A DNA stretch of 64,000 nt from CBDCUE01 sp965222515. GTDB taxonomy: Bacteria; Pseudomonadota; Alphaproteobacteria; Rickettsiales; JABIRX01. The notes below the pieces were generated by a model, which saw only the letters and a program-made list of their open reading frames with translations, was not told the DNA's origin and made no database searches. Both the position numbers and the translations under genes were made by a program. Of the stretch, positions 54,248 through 62,116 are shown one piece after another. Position 1 is the first letter of the stretch, and the number at the start of each line of letters is the position of its first letter. Location: the NCBI GenBank assembly GCA_965222515.1, contig CBDCUE010000015.1, forward strand, positions 55,591-119,590, read 5' to 3'.

Positions 54248-54751
54248 CTATTTTGTCCAACCTATACAATCCAATATCTCTCCTGTATTTATGTCTATTA
54301 AATACTCAAAACCATTCTGTAATCCCGCACTAAATTCACATTTTGATAAATCTAAATTAGGCTTATCTATCTCTATTTCATCTTTATCTACCATTATTGC
54401 ATATCTCTTCACAACTTTTCCATTTTCTTTTATTTCAATAGCCATTCCTACATATACACTTTTCACTTTATACCCCTTATGATTATATTCTGCTACTTGC
54501 CATAATAATTTTCCTGTCTGTTTGCTGTAGCAAAAGAGATTTTCTCTTACTCGTTCTTCAGGAGTGGCTTCCTCTGGCATAAGTTCCCTTCCTGCTATTT
54601 TTTCTCTTTCATGAAAAGCTAAATTTAATGGATTAACTAAAAAAAATATTCTATCAGGTAATGCTATATATGATCTTATAGCAGTTTTAAAATCTACTTT
54701 AAATTTACCAAACTTTGCTATACTTCTATTTTTATTTAATTTGATGCTCAT
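54248..54751 (-). CDS. immunity-like protein, cassette 8 (167 aa)
   Basis: Alleles: KTAIR, Ala30, IFF, Pro41, AGRELMPEE, ERVREN, VKS, AIE, KRYA, Asp122, Lys128, Glu147. The N-terminal half is identical to cassette 10, while the C-terminal half is not. Confidence 0.8.
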   Translation of the reverse strand: MSIKLNKNRSIAKFGKFKVDFKTAIRSYIALPDRIFFLVNPLNLAFHEREKIAGRELMPEEATPEERVRENLFCYSKQTGKLLWQVAEYNHKGYKVKSVYVGMAIEIKENGKVVKRYAIMVDKDEIEIDKPNLDLSKCEFSAGLQNGFEYLIDINTGEILDCIGWTK

Positions 54752-54758
54752 ATAATTT

Positions 54759-54938
54759 TTATTGTAAAGGTTTTGTATTTAAATACCATTCAGGTTTTAT
54801 TTCTTGCAATATCTCTGTCTGTAGTCCTTCTCCTTGTCCAAAACTATTACTCCCTGCTCTTCCTGTTCTTATCTCTGTATTTTTAGGCAATTTTACATCC
54901 GTTACCCATAATATAAATGTTCTTGCTGTTTTTTGCAC
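54759..54938 (-). CDS. toxin-tip-like ORF, cassette 8
   Basis: Alleles: Lys16, Thr21, Ser32, block QEIKPE. Confidence 0.5.
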   Translation of the reverse strand: MQKTARTFILWVTDVKLPKNTEIRTGRAGSNSFGQGEGLQTEILQEIKPEWYLNTKPLQ

Positions 54939-55096
54939 AAATTTCTTTAAAAATTCCTATTTCTAATAGATTATTTTAAAATAATAAAATTATCAACTTC
55001 TATTATGTTTAAATTTATTTTAATAGATCTTTTATATAAAATTCCTTTTATTATTTTATCCTCAAATTATCATTTTTTACCCATACTCACTTACTG

Positions 55097-55594
55097 CTAT
55101 TTTGTCCAACCTATACAATCCAATATCTCTCCTGTATTTATGTCTATTAAATACTTAAAACCATTCTGTAATCCCGCAATAAATTCACATTTTGATAAAT
55201 CTAAATTAGGCTCATCTATCTCTATTTCATCTTTATCTACCATTATTGCATATCTCTTCACAACTTTTCCATTTTCTTTTATATAAAATCTCATTCCTAC
55301 ATATACACTTTTCACTTTATACCCCTTATGATTATATTCTGCTACTTGCCATAATAATTTTCCTGTCTGTTTGCTGTAGCAAAAGAGATTTTCTCTTACT
55401 CGTTCTTCAGGAGTGGCATCTCTTGGTGAAATATTTTCTATTTTTTCTCTTGCATAAAAAGCTAAATTTAACCAATTAACTAAAAAAAATATTCTATCAG
55501 GTAATTCTATATAAGATAATATTCTACTTTTAAAATCTACCTTAAATTTACCAAACTTTGCTATACTTCTATTTTTATTTAATTTGATGCTCAT
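55097..55594 (-). CDS. immunity-like protein, cassette 9 (165 aa)
   Basis: Alleles: KSRIL, Glu30, Trp41, YARE, ENISPRD, ERVREN, VKS, RFY, KRYA, Asp122, Ile139, Lys147. Confidence 0.8.
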   Translation of the reverse strand: MSIKLNKNRSIAKFGKFKVDFKSRILSYIELPDRIFFLVNWLNLAFYAREKIENISPRDATPEERVRENLFCYSKQTGKLLWQVAEYNHKGYKVKSVYVGMRFYIKENGKVVKRYAIMVDKDEIEIDEPNLDLSKCEFIAGLQNGFKYLIDINTGEILDCIGWTK

Positions 55595-55601
55595 ATAATT
55601 T

Positions 55602-55781
55602 TTATTGTAAAGGTTTTGTATTTAAATACCATTTAGGTTCTATTTTTTGCAATATCTCTGTCTGTAGTCCTTCTCCTTGTCCAAAACTATTACTCCCTGC
55701 TCTTCCTGTTCTTATCTCTCTATTTTTAGGCAATTCTACATCCGTTACCCATAATATAAATGTTCTTGCTGTTTTTTGCAC
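55602..55781 (-). CDS. toxin-tip-like ORF, cassette 9
   Basis: Alleles: Glu16, Arg21, Ser32, block QKIEPK, as in cassette 7. Confidence 0.5.
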   Translation of the reverse strand: MQKTARTFILWVTDVELPKNREIRTGRAGSNSFGQGEGLQTEILQKIEPKWYLNTKPLQ

Positions 55782-55939
55782 AAATTTCTTTAAAAATTCC
55801 TATTTCTAATAGATTATTTTAAAATAATAAAATTATCAACTTCTATTATGTTTAAATTTATTTTAATAGATCTTTTATATAAAATTCCTTTTATTATTTT
55901 ATCCTCAAATTATCATTTTTTACCCATACTCACTTACTG

Positions 55940-56443
55940 CTATTTTGTCCAACCTATACAATCCAATATCTCTCCTGTATTTATGTCTATTAAATACTTA
56001 AAACCATTCTGTAATCCCGCAATAAATTCACATTTTGATAAATCTAAATTAGGCTCATCTATCTCTATTTCATCTTTATCTACCATTATTGCATATCTCT
56101 TCACAACTTTTCCATTTTCTTTTATATAAAATCTCATTCCTATATATACACTATCTTCTTTATACCCCTTATGATTATATTCTGCTACTTGCCATAATAA
56201 TTTTCCTGTCTGTTTGCTGTAGCAAAAGAGATTTTCTCTTACTCGTTCTTCAGGAGTGGCTTCCTCTGGCATAAGTTCCCTTCCTGCTATTTTTTCTCTT
56301 TCATGAAAAGCTAAATTTAATGGATTAACTAAAAAAAATATTCTATCAGGTAATGCTATATATGATCTTATAGCAGTTTTAAAATCTACTTTAAATTTAC
56401 CAAACTTTGCTATACTTCTATTTTTATTTAATTTGATGCTCAT
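55940..56443 (-). CDS. immunity-like protein, cassette 10 (167 aa)
   Basis: Alleles: KTAIR, Ala30, Pro41, AGRELMPEE, EDS with Ile99 (VYIGM), RFY, KRYA, Asp122, Ile139, Lys147. Confidence 0.8.
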   Translation of the reverse strand: MSIKLNKNRSIAKFGKFKVDFKTAIRSYIALPDRIFFLVNPLNLAFHEREKIAGRELMPEEATPEERVRENLFCYSKQTGKLLWQVAEYNHKGYKEDSVYIGMRFYIKENGKVVKRYAIMVDKDEIEIDEPNLDLSKCEFIAGLQNGFKYLIDINTGEILDCIGWTK

Positions 56444-56450
56444 ATAATTT

Positions 56451-56630
56451 TTATTGTAAAGGTTTTGTATTTAAATACCATTCAGGTTTTATTTCGTCCA
56501 ATATCTTTGTCTGTAGTCCTTCTCCTTGTCCAAAACTATTACTCCCTGCTCTTCCTGTTCTTATCTCTCTATTTTTAGGCAATTTTACATCCGTTACCCA
56601 TAATATAAATGTTCTTGCTGTTTTTTGCAC
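56451..56630 (-). CDS. toxin-tip-like ORF, cassette 10
   Basis: Alleles: Lys16, Arg21, Ser32, Lys42 (QTKIL instead of QTEIL, unique), block DEIKPE. Confidence 0.5.
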   Translation of the reverse strand: MQKTARTFILWVTDVKLPKNREIRTGRAGSNSFGQGEGLQTKILDEIKPEWYLNTKPLQ

Positions 56631-56788
56631 AAATTTCTTTAAAAATTCCTATTTCTAATAGATTATTTTAAAATAATGAAATTATCAACTTCTATTATGT
56701 TTAAATTTATTTTAATAGATCTTTTATATAAAATTCCTTTTATTATTTTATCCTCAAATTATCATTTTTTACCCATACTCACTTACTG

Positions 56789-57286
56789 CTATTTTGTCCA
56801 ACCTATACAATCCAATATCTCTCCTGTATCTATGTCTATTAAATAATTAAAACCATTCTGTAATCCCGCACTAAATTCACATTTTGATAAATCTAAATTA
56901 GGCTCATCTATCTCTATTTCATGTTTATCTACCATTATTTCATATTCCTTAATAACTTTTCCATTTTCTTTTATTTCAATACCCATTCCTACATATACAC
57001 TTTTCACTTTATACCCCTTATGATTATATTCTGCTACTTGCCATAATAATTTTCCTGTCTGTTTGCTGTAGCAAAAGAGATTTTGATCTACTTCTTCTTC
57101 AGGAGTGGCATCTCTTGGTAAAATATTTTCTATTTTTTCTCTTGCATAAAAAGCTAAATTTAACCAATTAACTAAAAAAAATATTCTATCGGGTAATTCT
57201 ATATAAGATAATATTCTACTTTTAAAATCTACCTTAAATTTACCAAACTTTGCTATACTTCTATTTTTATTTAATTTGATGCTCAT
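56789..57286 (-). CDS. immunity-like protein, cassette 11 (165 aa)
   Basis: Alleles: N-terminal half as in cassette 1 (YARE, ENILPRD, EEVDQ) joined to a C-terminal half as in cassette 7 (VKS, GIE, KEYE, Asn147, Asp152). It is a clear mosaic of the two. Confidence 0.8.
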   Translation of the reverse strand: MSIKLNKNRSIAKFGKFKVDFKSRILSYIELPDRIFFLVNWLNLAFYAREKIENILPRDATPEEEVDQNLFCYSKQTGKLLWQVAEYNHKGYKVKSVYVGMGIEIKENGKVIKEYEIMVDKHEIEIDEPNLDLSKCEFSAGLQNGFNYLIDIDTGEILDCIGWTK

Positions 57287-57293
57287 ATAATTT

Positions 57294-57473
57294 TTATTGT
57301 AAAGGTTTTATATTTAAATACCATTCAGGTTGTTTTGTGCTCAATATCTCTGTCTGTAGTCCTTCTCCTTGTCCAAAACTATTACTCCCTGCTCTTCCTG
57401 TTCTTATCTCTGTATTTTTAGGCAATTCTACATCCGTTACCCATAATATAAATGTTCTTGCTGTTTTTTGCAC
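57294..57473 (-). CDS. toxin-tip-like ORF, cassette 11
   Basis: Alleles: Glu16, Thr21, Ser32, block STKQPE, Ile55. Confidence 0.5.
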   Translation of the reverse strand: MQKTARTFILWVTDVELPKNTEIRTGRAGSNSFGQGEGLQTEILSTKQPEWYLNIKPLQ

Positions 57474-57631
57474 AGATTTCTTTAAAAATTCCTATTTCTA
57501 ATAGATTATTTTAAAATAATGAAATTATCAACTTCTATTATGTTTAAATTTATTTTAATAGATCTTTTATATAAAATTCCTTTTATTATTTTATCCTCAA
57601 ATTATCATTTTTTACCCATACTCACTTACTG

Positions 57632-58135
57632 CTATTTTGTCCAACCTATACAATCCAATATCTCTCCTGTATCTATGTCTATTAAATACTCAAAACCATT
57701 CTGTAATCCCGCACTAAATTCACATTTTGATAAATCTAAATTAGGCTCATCTATCTCTATTTCATGTTTATCTACCATTATTGCATATCTCTTCACAACT
57801 TTTCCATTTTCTTTTATTTCAATAGCCATTCCTACATATACACTTTTCACTTTATACCCCTTATGATTATATTCTGCTACTTGCCATAATAATTTTCCTG
57901 TCTGTTTGCTGTAGCAAAAGAGATTTTGATCTACTTCTTCTTCAGGAGTGGCTTCTCTTGGCAGAAGTTCCCTTCCTGCTATTTTTTCTCTTTCATGAAA
58001 AGCTAAATTTAACCAATTAACTAAAAAAAATATTCTATCAGGTAATGCTATATAAGATAATATTCTACTTTTAAAATCTACCTTAAATTTACCAAACTTT
58101 GCTATACTTCTATTTTTATTTAATTTGATGCTCAT
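57632..58135 (-). CDS. immunity-like protein, cassette 12 (167 aa)
   Basis: Protein identical to cassette 2 (see there). This is the only pair of identical immunity proteins in the array. Confidence 0.8.
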   Translation of the reverse strand: MSIKLNKNRSIAKFGKFKVDFKSRILSYIALPDRIFFLVNWLNLAFHEREKIAGRELLPREATPEEEVDQNLFCYSKQTGKLLWQVAEYNHKGYKVKSVYVGMAIEIKENGKVVKRYAIMVDKHEIEIDEPNLDLSKCEFSAGLQNGFEYLIDIDTGEILDCIGWTK

Positions 58136-58142
58136 ATAATTT

Positions 58143-58322
58143 TTATTGTAAAGGTTTTGTATTTAAATACCATTTAGGTTCTATTTCTTGCAATATCTCT
58201 GTCTGTAGTCCTTCTCCTTGTCCAAAATTATTACTCCCTGCTCTTCCTGTTCTTATCTCTGTATTTTTAGGCAATTTTACATCCGTTACCCATAATATAA
58301 ATGTTCTTGCTGTTTTTTGCAC
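58143..58322 (-). CDS. toxin-tip-like ORF, cassette 12
   Basis: Alleles: Lys16, Thr21, Asn32, block QEIEPK, the same as cassette 2. Confidence 0.5.
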   Translation of the reverse strand: MQKTARTFILWVTDVKLPKNTEIRTGRAGSNNFGQGEGLQTEILQEIEPKWYLNTKPLQ

Positions 58323-58480
58323 AGATTTCTTTAAAAATTCCTATTTCTAATAGATTATTTTAAAATAATAAAATTATCAACTTCTATTATGTTTAAATTT
58401 ATTTTAATAGATCTTTTATATAAAATTCCTTTTATTATTTTATCCTCAAATTATCATTTTTTACCCATACTCACTTACTG

Positions 58481-58978
58481 CTATTTTGTCCAACCTATAC
58501 AATCCAATATCTCTCCTGTATTTATGTCTATTAAATAATTAAAACCATTCTGTAATCCCGCACTAAATTCACATTTTGATAAATCTAAATTAGGCTCATC
58601 TATCTCTATTTCATGTTTATCTACCATTATTTCATATTCCTTAATAACTTTTCCATTTTCTTTTATTTCAATACCCATTCCTACATATACACTTTTCACT
58701 TTATACCCCTTATGATTATATTCTGCTACTTGCCATAATAATTTTCCTGTCTGTTTGCTGTAGCAAAAGAGATTTTCTCTTACTCGTTCTTCAGGAGTGG
58801 CATCTCTTGGTGAAATATTTTCTATTTTCTTTCTTGCATAATAAGCTAAATTTAATGGACTAACTAAAAAGATTATTCTATCAGGTAATGCTATATATGA
58901 TCTTATAGCAGTTTTAAAATCTACCTTAAATTTACCAAACTTTGCTATACTTCTATTTTTATTTAATTTGATGCTCAT
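58481..58978 (-). CDS. immunity-like protein, cassette 13 (165 aa)
   Basis: Alleles: KTAIR, Ala30, IIF, VSPLN with Pro41 and Ser40, YYARKK, ENISPRD, ERVREN, VKS, GIE, KEYE, Asn147, Asn152. It has several residues found nowhere else (Ser40, Lys50). Confidence 0.8.
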   Translation of the reverse strand: MSIKLNKNRSIAKFGKFKVDFKTAIRSYIALPDRIIFLVSPLNLAYYARKKIENISPRDATPEERVRENLFCYSKQTGKLLWQVAEYNHKGYKVKSVYVGMGIEIKENGKVIKEYEIMVDKHEIEIDEPNLDLSKCEFSAGLQNGFNYLIDINTGEILDCIGWTK

Positions 58979-58985
58979 ATAATTT

Positions 58986-59165
58986 TTATTGTAAAGGTTT
59001 TGTATTTAAATACCATTTAGGTTCTATTTCGTACAATATCTCTGTCTGTAGTCCTTCTCCTTGTCCAAAACTATTACTCCCTGCTCTTCCTGTTCTTATC
59101 TCTGTATTTTTAGGCAATTTTACATCCGTTACCCATAATATAAATGTTCTTGCTGTTTTTTGCAC
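58986..59165 (-). CDS. toxin-tip-like ORF, cassette 13
   Basis: Alleles: Lys16, Thr21, Ser32, block YEIEPK (unique Tyr45). Confidence 0.5.
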   Translation of the reverse strand: MQKTARTFILWVTDVKLPKNTEIRTGRAGSNSFGQGEGLQTEILYEIEPKWYLNTKPLQ

Positions 59166-59323
59166 AGATTTCTTTAAAAATTCCTATTTCTAATAGATTA
59201 TTTTAAAATAATAAAATTATCAACTTCTATTATGTTTAAATTTATTTTAATAGATCTTTTATATAAAATTCCTTTTATTATTTTATCCTCAAATTATCAT
59301 TTTTTACCCATACTCACTTACTG

Positions 59324-59812
59324 CTATTTTGTCCAACCTATACAATCCAATATCTCTCCTGTATCTATGTCTATTAAATACTCAAAACCATTCTGTAATC
59401 CCGCACTAAATTCACATTTTGATAAATCTAAATTAGGCTCATCTATCTCTATTTCATGTTTATCTACCATTATTGCATATTCCTTAATAACTTTTCCATT
59501 TTCTTTTATTTCAATACCCATTCCTACATATACACTTTTCACTTTATACCCCTTATGATTATATTCTGCTACTTGCCATAATAATTTTCCTGTCTGTTTG
59601 CTGTAGCAAAAGAGATTTTGACTTATTTCGTATAAATTAGTTGCATGATACCAATTTAATAAAATTATTATTCTATCTGGTAACTCTATTAAATATTTAA
59701 TTTCATTAGGAGCTTTTATAACTAAATTATTATCTAATTCTATATTAGTATTTACAAAAGTCTCTTCCCCAGCAGATAAAATCTTCTTTGTTTTATGTAA
59801 TTTATATCCCAT
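59324..59812 (-). CDS. chimeric immunity-like protein, cassette 14 (162 aa)
   Basis: The first 67 or so residues (MGYKLHKTKKILSAGEETF... to ATNLYEISQ) are unrelated in detail to the other copies. From NLFCYSKQTG onward the protein is identical to cassette 4. The junction near 59620 is therefore a recombination breakpoint. The gene begins 2 nt before the end of its toxin-tip ORF region, not 7 nt after it as in the others. Confidence 0.8.
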   Translation of the reverse strand: MGYKLHKTKKILSAGEETFVNTNIELDNNLVIKAPNEIKYLIELPDRIIILLNWYHATNLYEISQNLFCYSKQTGKLLWQVAEYNHKGYKVKSVYVGMGIEIKENGKVIKEYAIMVDKHEIEIDEPNLDLSKCEFSAGLQNGFEYLIDIDTGEILDCIGWTK

Positions 59813-59814
59813 TT

Positions 59815-60003
59815 TTATTTTATTTTAATTGTATTTTTAAACCAATTCGAATTAATGTCTTCTCTAGGTACTAATATCTCTGTCTGTAGTCCTTCTCCTT
59901 GTCCAAAACTATTACTTCCTGCTCTTCCTGTTCTTATCTCTGTATTTTTAGGCAATTTTACATCCGTTACCCATAATATAAATGTTCTTGCTGTTTTTTG
60001 CAC
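59815..60003 (-). CDS. toxin-tip-like ORF with divergent end, cassette 14 (62 aa)
   Basis: It shares the first 44 residues with the others (Lys16, Thr21, Ser32), but the end is replaced by VPREDINSNWFKNTIKIK. Together with the N-terminal part of its immunity gene it forms one contiguous divergent block, as expected if toxin end and immunity start are inherited together. Confidence 0.55.
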   Translation of the reverse strand: MQKTARTFILWVTDVKLPKNTEIRTGRAGSNSFGQGEGLQTEILVPREDINSNWFKNTIKIK

Positions 60004-60161
60004 AGATTTCTTTAAAAATTCCTATTTCTAATAGATTATTTTAAAATAATAAAATTATCAACCTCTATTATGTTTAAATTTATTTTAATAGATCTTTTAT
60101 ATAAAATTCCTTTTATTATTTTATCCTCAAATTATCATTTTTTACCCATACTCACTTACTG

Positions 60162-60303
60162 CTATTTTGTCCAACCTATACAATCCAATATCTCTCCTGT
60201 ATCTATGTCTATTAAATACTCAAAACCATTCTGTAATCCCGCACTAAATTCACATTTTGATAAATCTAAATTAGGCTTACCTATCTCTATTTCATCTTTA
60301 TCT
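60162..60303 (-). pseudogene. immunity-like gene fragment, cassette 15
   Basis: Only the last 46 or so codons remain, from DKDEIEIGKPNLD to the usual IGWTK ending, cut at 60303 by the IS982-like terminus. A unique Gly replaces Asp127. It marks the upstream end of the array in transcription order. Confidence 0.8.
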
Positions 60304-60621
60304 AACCCCAGTTATGCTTTTTTTAACTTATAACCCCTTGATTTTTGAATGTTAAAGTTAATTTTAGGTTTATTCTGTTTAAAATCATATGCAATTAACC
60401 CAGAAATAATATTCATAAAGAAATTGACGGGAGTTTTATATCTATGAGAAATAATGCTAAAAAACCCTTTTATGGAACCTATAACAGTTTCTACAATACC
60501 TCTTTTGGATAATAAAAATCTATTTTTCTTGCTTATTTCTTGTTTTTTCATATTTTTTCTTGTTTTTGTAAATAATTCTAATCCCTGAGATAATAAATTA
60601 TTTTTAATTTTTTTGCTTATA

Positions 60622-62116
60622 TAGTCGCACCTAAATAATTACATTTTTAGTTAAATTAACAATTATTAAATAATAAAAAGTGTGTTTTTTCTTAAAAAAA
60701 TACTTTTTATTACAAAAATTACCATTTGGATTTTGGCAAAAAGATAACTATCTATGCAATTTAACAGCTTTCTTAAGTTAAATCCCATAGCAGTTGCTAT
60801 TGCATTCATATTATCGCCCACTTTCCCTTTAAGATAACATCTTGCCCCCCTTGAGCCATCATTTTTAATATGACCTATCACTGGCTCTATCGCATTTCTT
60901 CGTTTTTGATATTTCTTTTGCAAAATAGATAATGTTTTCTTTCTTGTTCTTGCCACAATAACATTTTTATCTTTTATTCCATGACCTTTATAGCCTTGAT
61001 CAACATAAACCTCCCTAAAACTCTTGCCACTCAACCTTTCTGCTTGTTCCAAATTAGATTTTAATGTATGTCCATCATACGGATTGTTATCAAATGACTT
61101 TGCTCCTAAAACAAAATTTGACCTAGAACTTACTACAAAACCTACTTTACAACCAAACTCATATTTCTTGTGAGCTTTTCCCTTACTTATGCAACTCACA
61201 TCTTCATGCCATGAATAAATCTTATTCTTATCCGTTCTTTGCTGATTGTAAATTAACTTTGCTCTTAGCAATGCTTGAAATAATTTACTATTGTTTTTCA
61301 AATCTCCTTTCTTATTATCAATATCCCTTATTACTCTACCCAAATAATTCTTTACTTTCTTCTGTTCTGCTTTTGCTTTTCTACCCTTTCTTGACATACT
61401 GTATCTCGCTGACATAAAAAGACTCTTTTTACCAACTATTCTATAATTCTGCCTCAATTTTATACCCTCTGCTTCTGCCAACTTTACCAAACTCTCCCTT
61501 GCTTTATGGCACAGCTTAGTATCTGTAGGATAAGTTATTGCTTTTTCTTGAACTGTGCTATCTACTGTTACCCTCTTAAAATCAGCTGATTTTAAAACTT
61601 TTGTATTTTTTGCTATTTCTATTGTTTCTGACAATAAATATTCCATTCCTTCTTCTCCTATTCTTTTTCTAAAATATACCAAATTCTCTGGAACTGTTGG
61701 TAACTTATGCTCAAAATATCTACTTCCACAAAAATATTGATAATATGGATTCTCTACCCAAAGCTCACATATCTTTTCATCTGATTGCTTTTCTATTTCT
61801 TTTAACATCAATAATCCACACATTAACCTTATGGGAAGCCCACCTCTACCTAAATTACTATATTTTAATGAAAATTTCTCTTCCATGCTTCTCCAATCTA
61901 CTAATTTTGATAATATTACTAGTTTATGCTTCATATTTATGATATTTACTAATTCATTTCTGAACATATCCATATCATTTCCTGTTTGGTGAGTTTTGTG
62001 TAACATTTTTGCAAGGTTTTAAGAGTTATTGGTAAAAAGCTTGTGTTTTTACTATGCAAATTATACAACTAAACCCTTATACTGCAAGGCTTTTTATAGT
62101 TTTTTAGGGACGACTA
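60622..62116 (-). mobile_element. complete IS5-like insertion sequence
   Basis: 1495 bp with imperfect terminal repeats TAGTCGCACCTAAA and TAGTCGTCCCTAAA, flanked by a 4-bp direct repeat TATA (60618-60621 and 62117-62120). It interrupts the GYI codons of the IS982-like transposase. An intact transposase and target duplication mark it as the youngest insertion here. Confidence 0.9.
60666..62006 (-). CDS. IS5-like DDE transposase
   Basis: 446 residues: N-terminal InsH-type region (GLPIRLMCGLLMLKEIEKQS, ELWVENPYYQYFCG), catalytic Asp in RVTVDSTVQEKAI, second Asp in REVYVDQGYKGHG and Glu in RRNAIEPVIGHIKND. It is a full-length, uninterrupted frame and so potentially active. An internally deleted copy of the same gene lies at 47539-47850. 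It is unrelated in detail to the truncated transposases at 30-32 kb. Confidence 0.92.
   Translation of the reverse strand: MLHKTHQTGNDMDMFRNELVNIINMKHKLVILSKLVDWRSMEEKFSLKYSNLGRGGLPIRLMCGLLMLKEIEKQSDEKICELWVENPYYQYFCGSRYFEHKLPTVPENLVYFRKRIGEEGMEYLLSETIEIAKNTKVLKSADFKRVTVDSTVQEKAITYPTDTKLCHKARESLVKLAEAEGIKLRQNYRIVGKKSLFMSARYSMSRKGRKAKAEQKKVKNYLGRVIRDIDNKKGDLKNNSKLFQALLRAKLIYNQQRTDKNKIYSWHEDVSCISKGKAHKKYEFGCKVGFVVSSRSNFVLGAKSFDNNPYDGHTLKSNLEQAERLSGKSFREVYVDQGYKGHGIKDKNVIVARTRKKTLSILQKKYQKRRNAIEPVIGHIKNDGSRGARCYLKGKVGDNMNAIATAMGFNLRKLLNCIDSYLFAKIQMVIFVIKSIFLRKNTLFII

Larger units (their letters stand above)
47961..60303 (-). repeat. tandem array of about 15 toxin-tip/immunity-like cassettes
   Basis: Direct repeats of 843 or 849 bp run from the IS5-like remnant to an IS982-like element. 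The stretch between successive immunity-like genes is exactly 345 bp in 13 consecutive intervals, and the two period lengths differ only by two in-frame codons in the immunity gene. Each cassette on the minus strand is a 59-codon ORF starting GTG, a 7-nt gap, a 162-167-codon ORF, then about 158 bp of conserved non-coding spacer. Both outermost cassettes are truncated by insertion sequences. Orphan cassette arrays of this kind occur beside polymorphic toxin genes such as mafB, cdiA and rhs, but no such parent gene is in the window. Confidence 0.92.

Noticed and set aside
47961..60303. CRISPR array
   Set aside because: The repeats are over 840 bp and protein-coding, with no short repeats separated by unique spacers and no cas genes.
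48231..60333. Plus-strand ORFs of 77-115 codons starting MFKFILIDLL in nearly every cassette
   Set aside because: They are antisense to the spacer and the immunity-like genes. Their length varies with substitutions, and the minus-strand frames explain the conserved codon pattern and the in-frame 6-bp length change.
47481..62116. Cassette array as the cargo of a composite transposon between two IS5-like copies
   Set aside because: The right IS has its own perfect TATA target repeat inside another IS, so it inserted on its own. The left copy is internally deleted and shows no shared outer target repeat.
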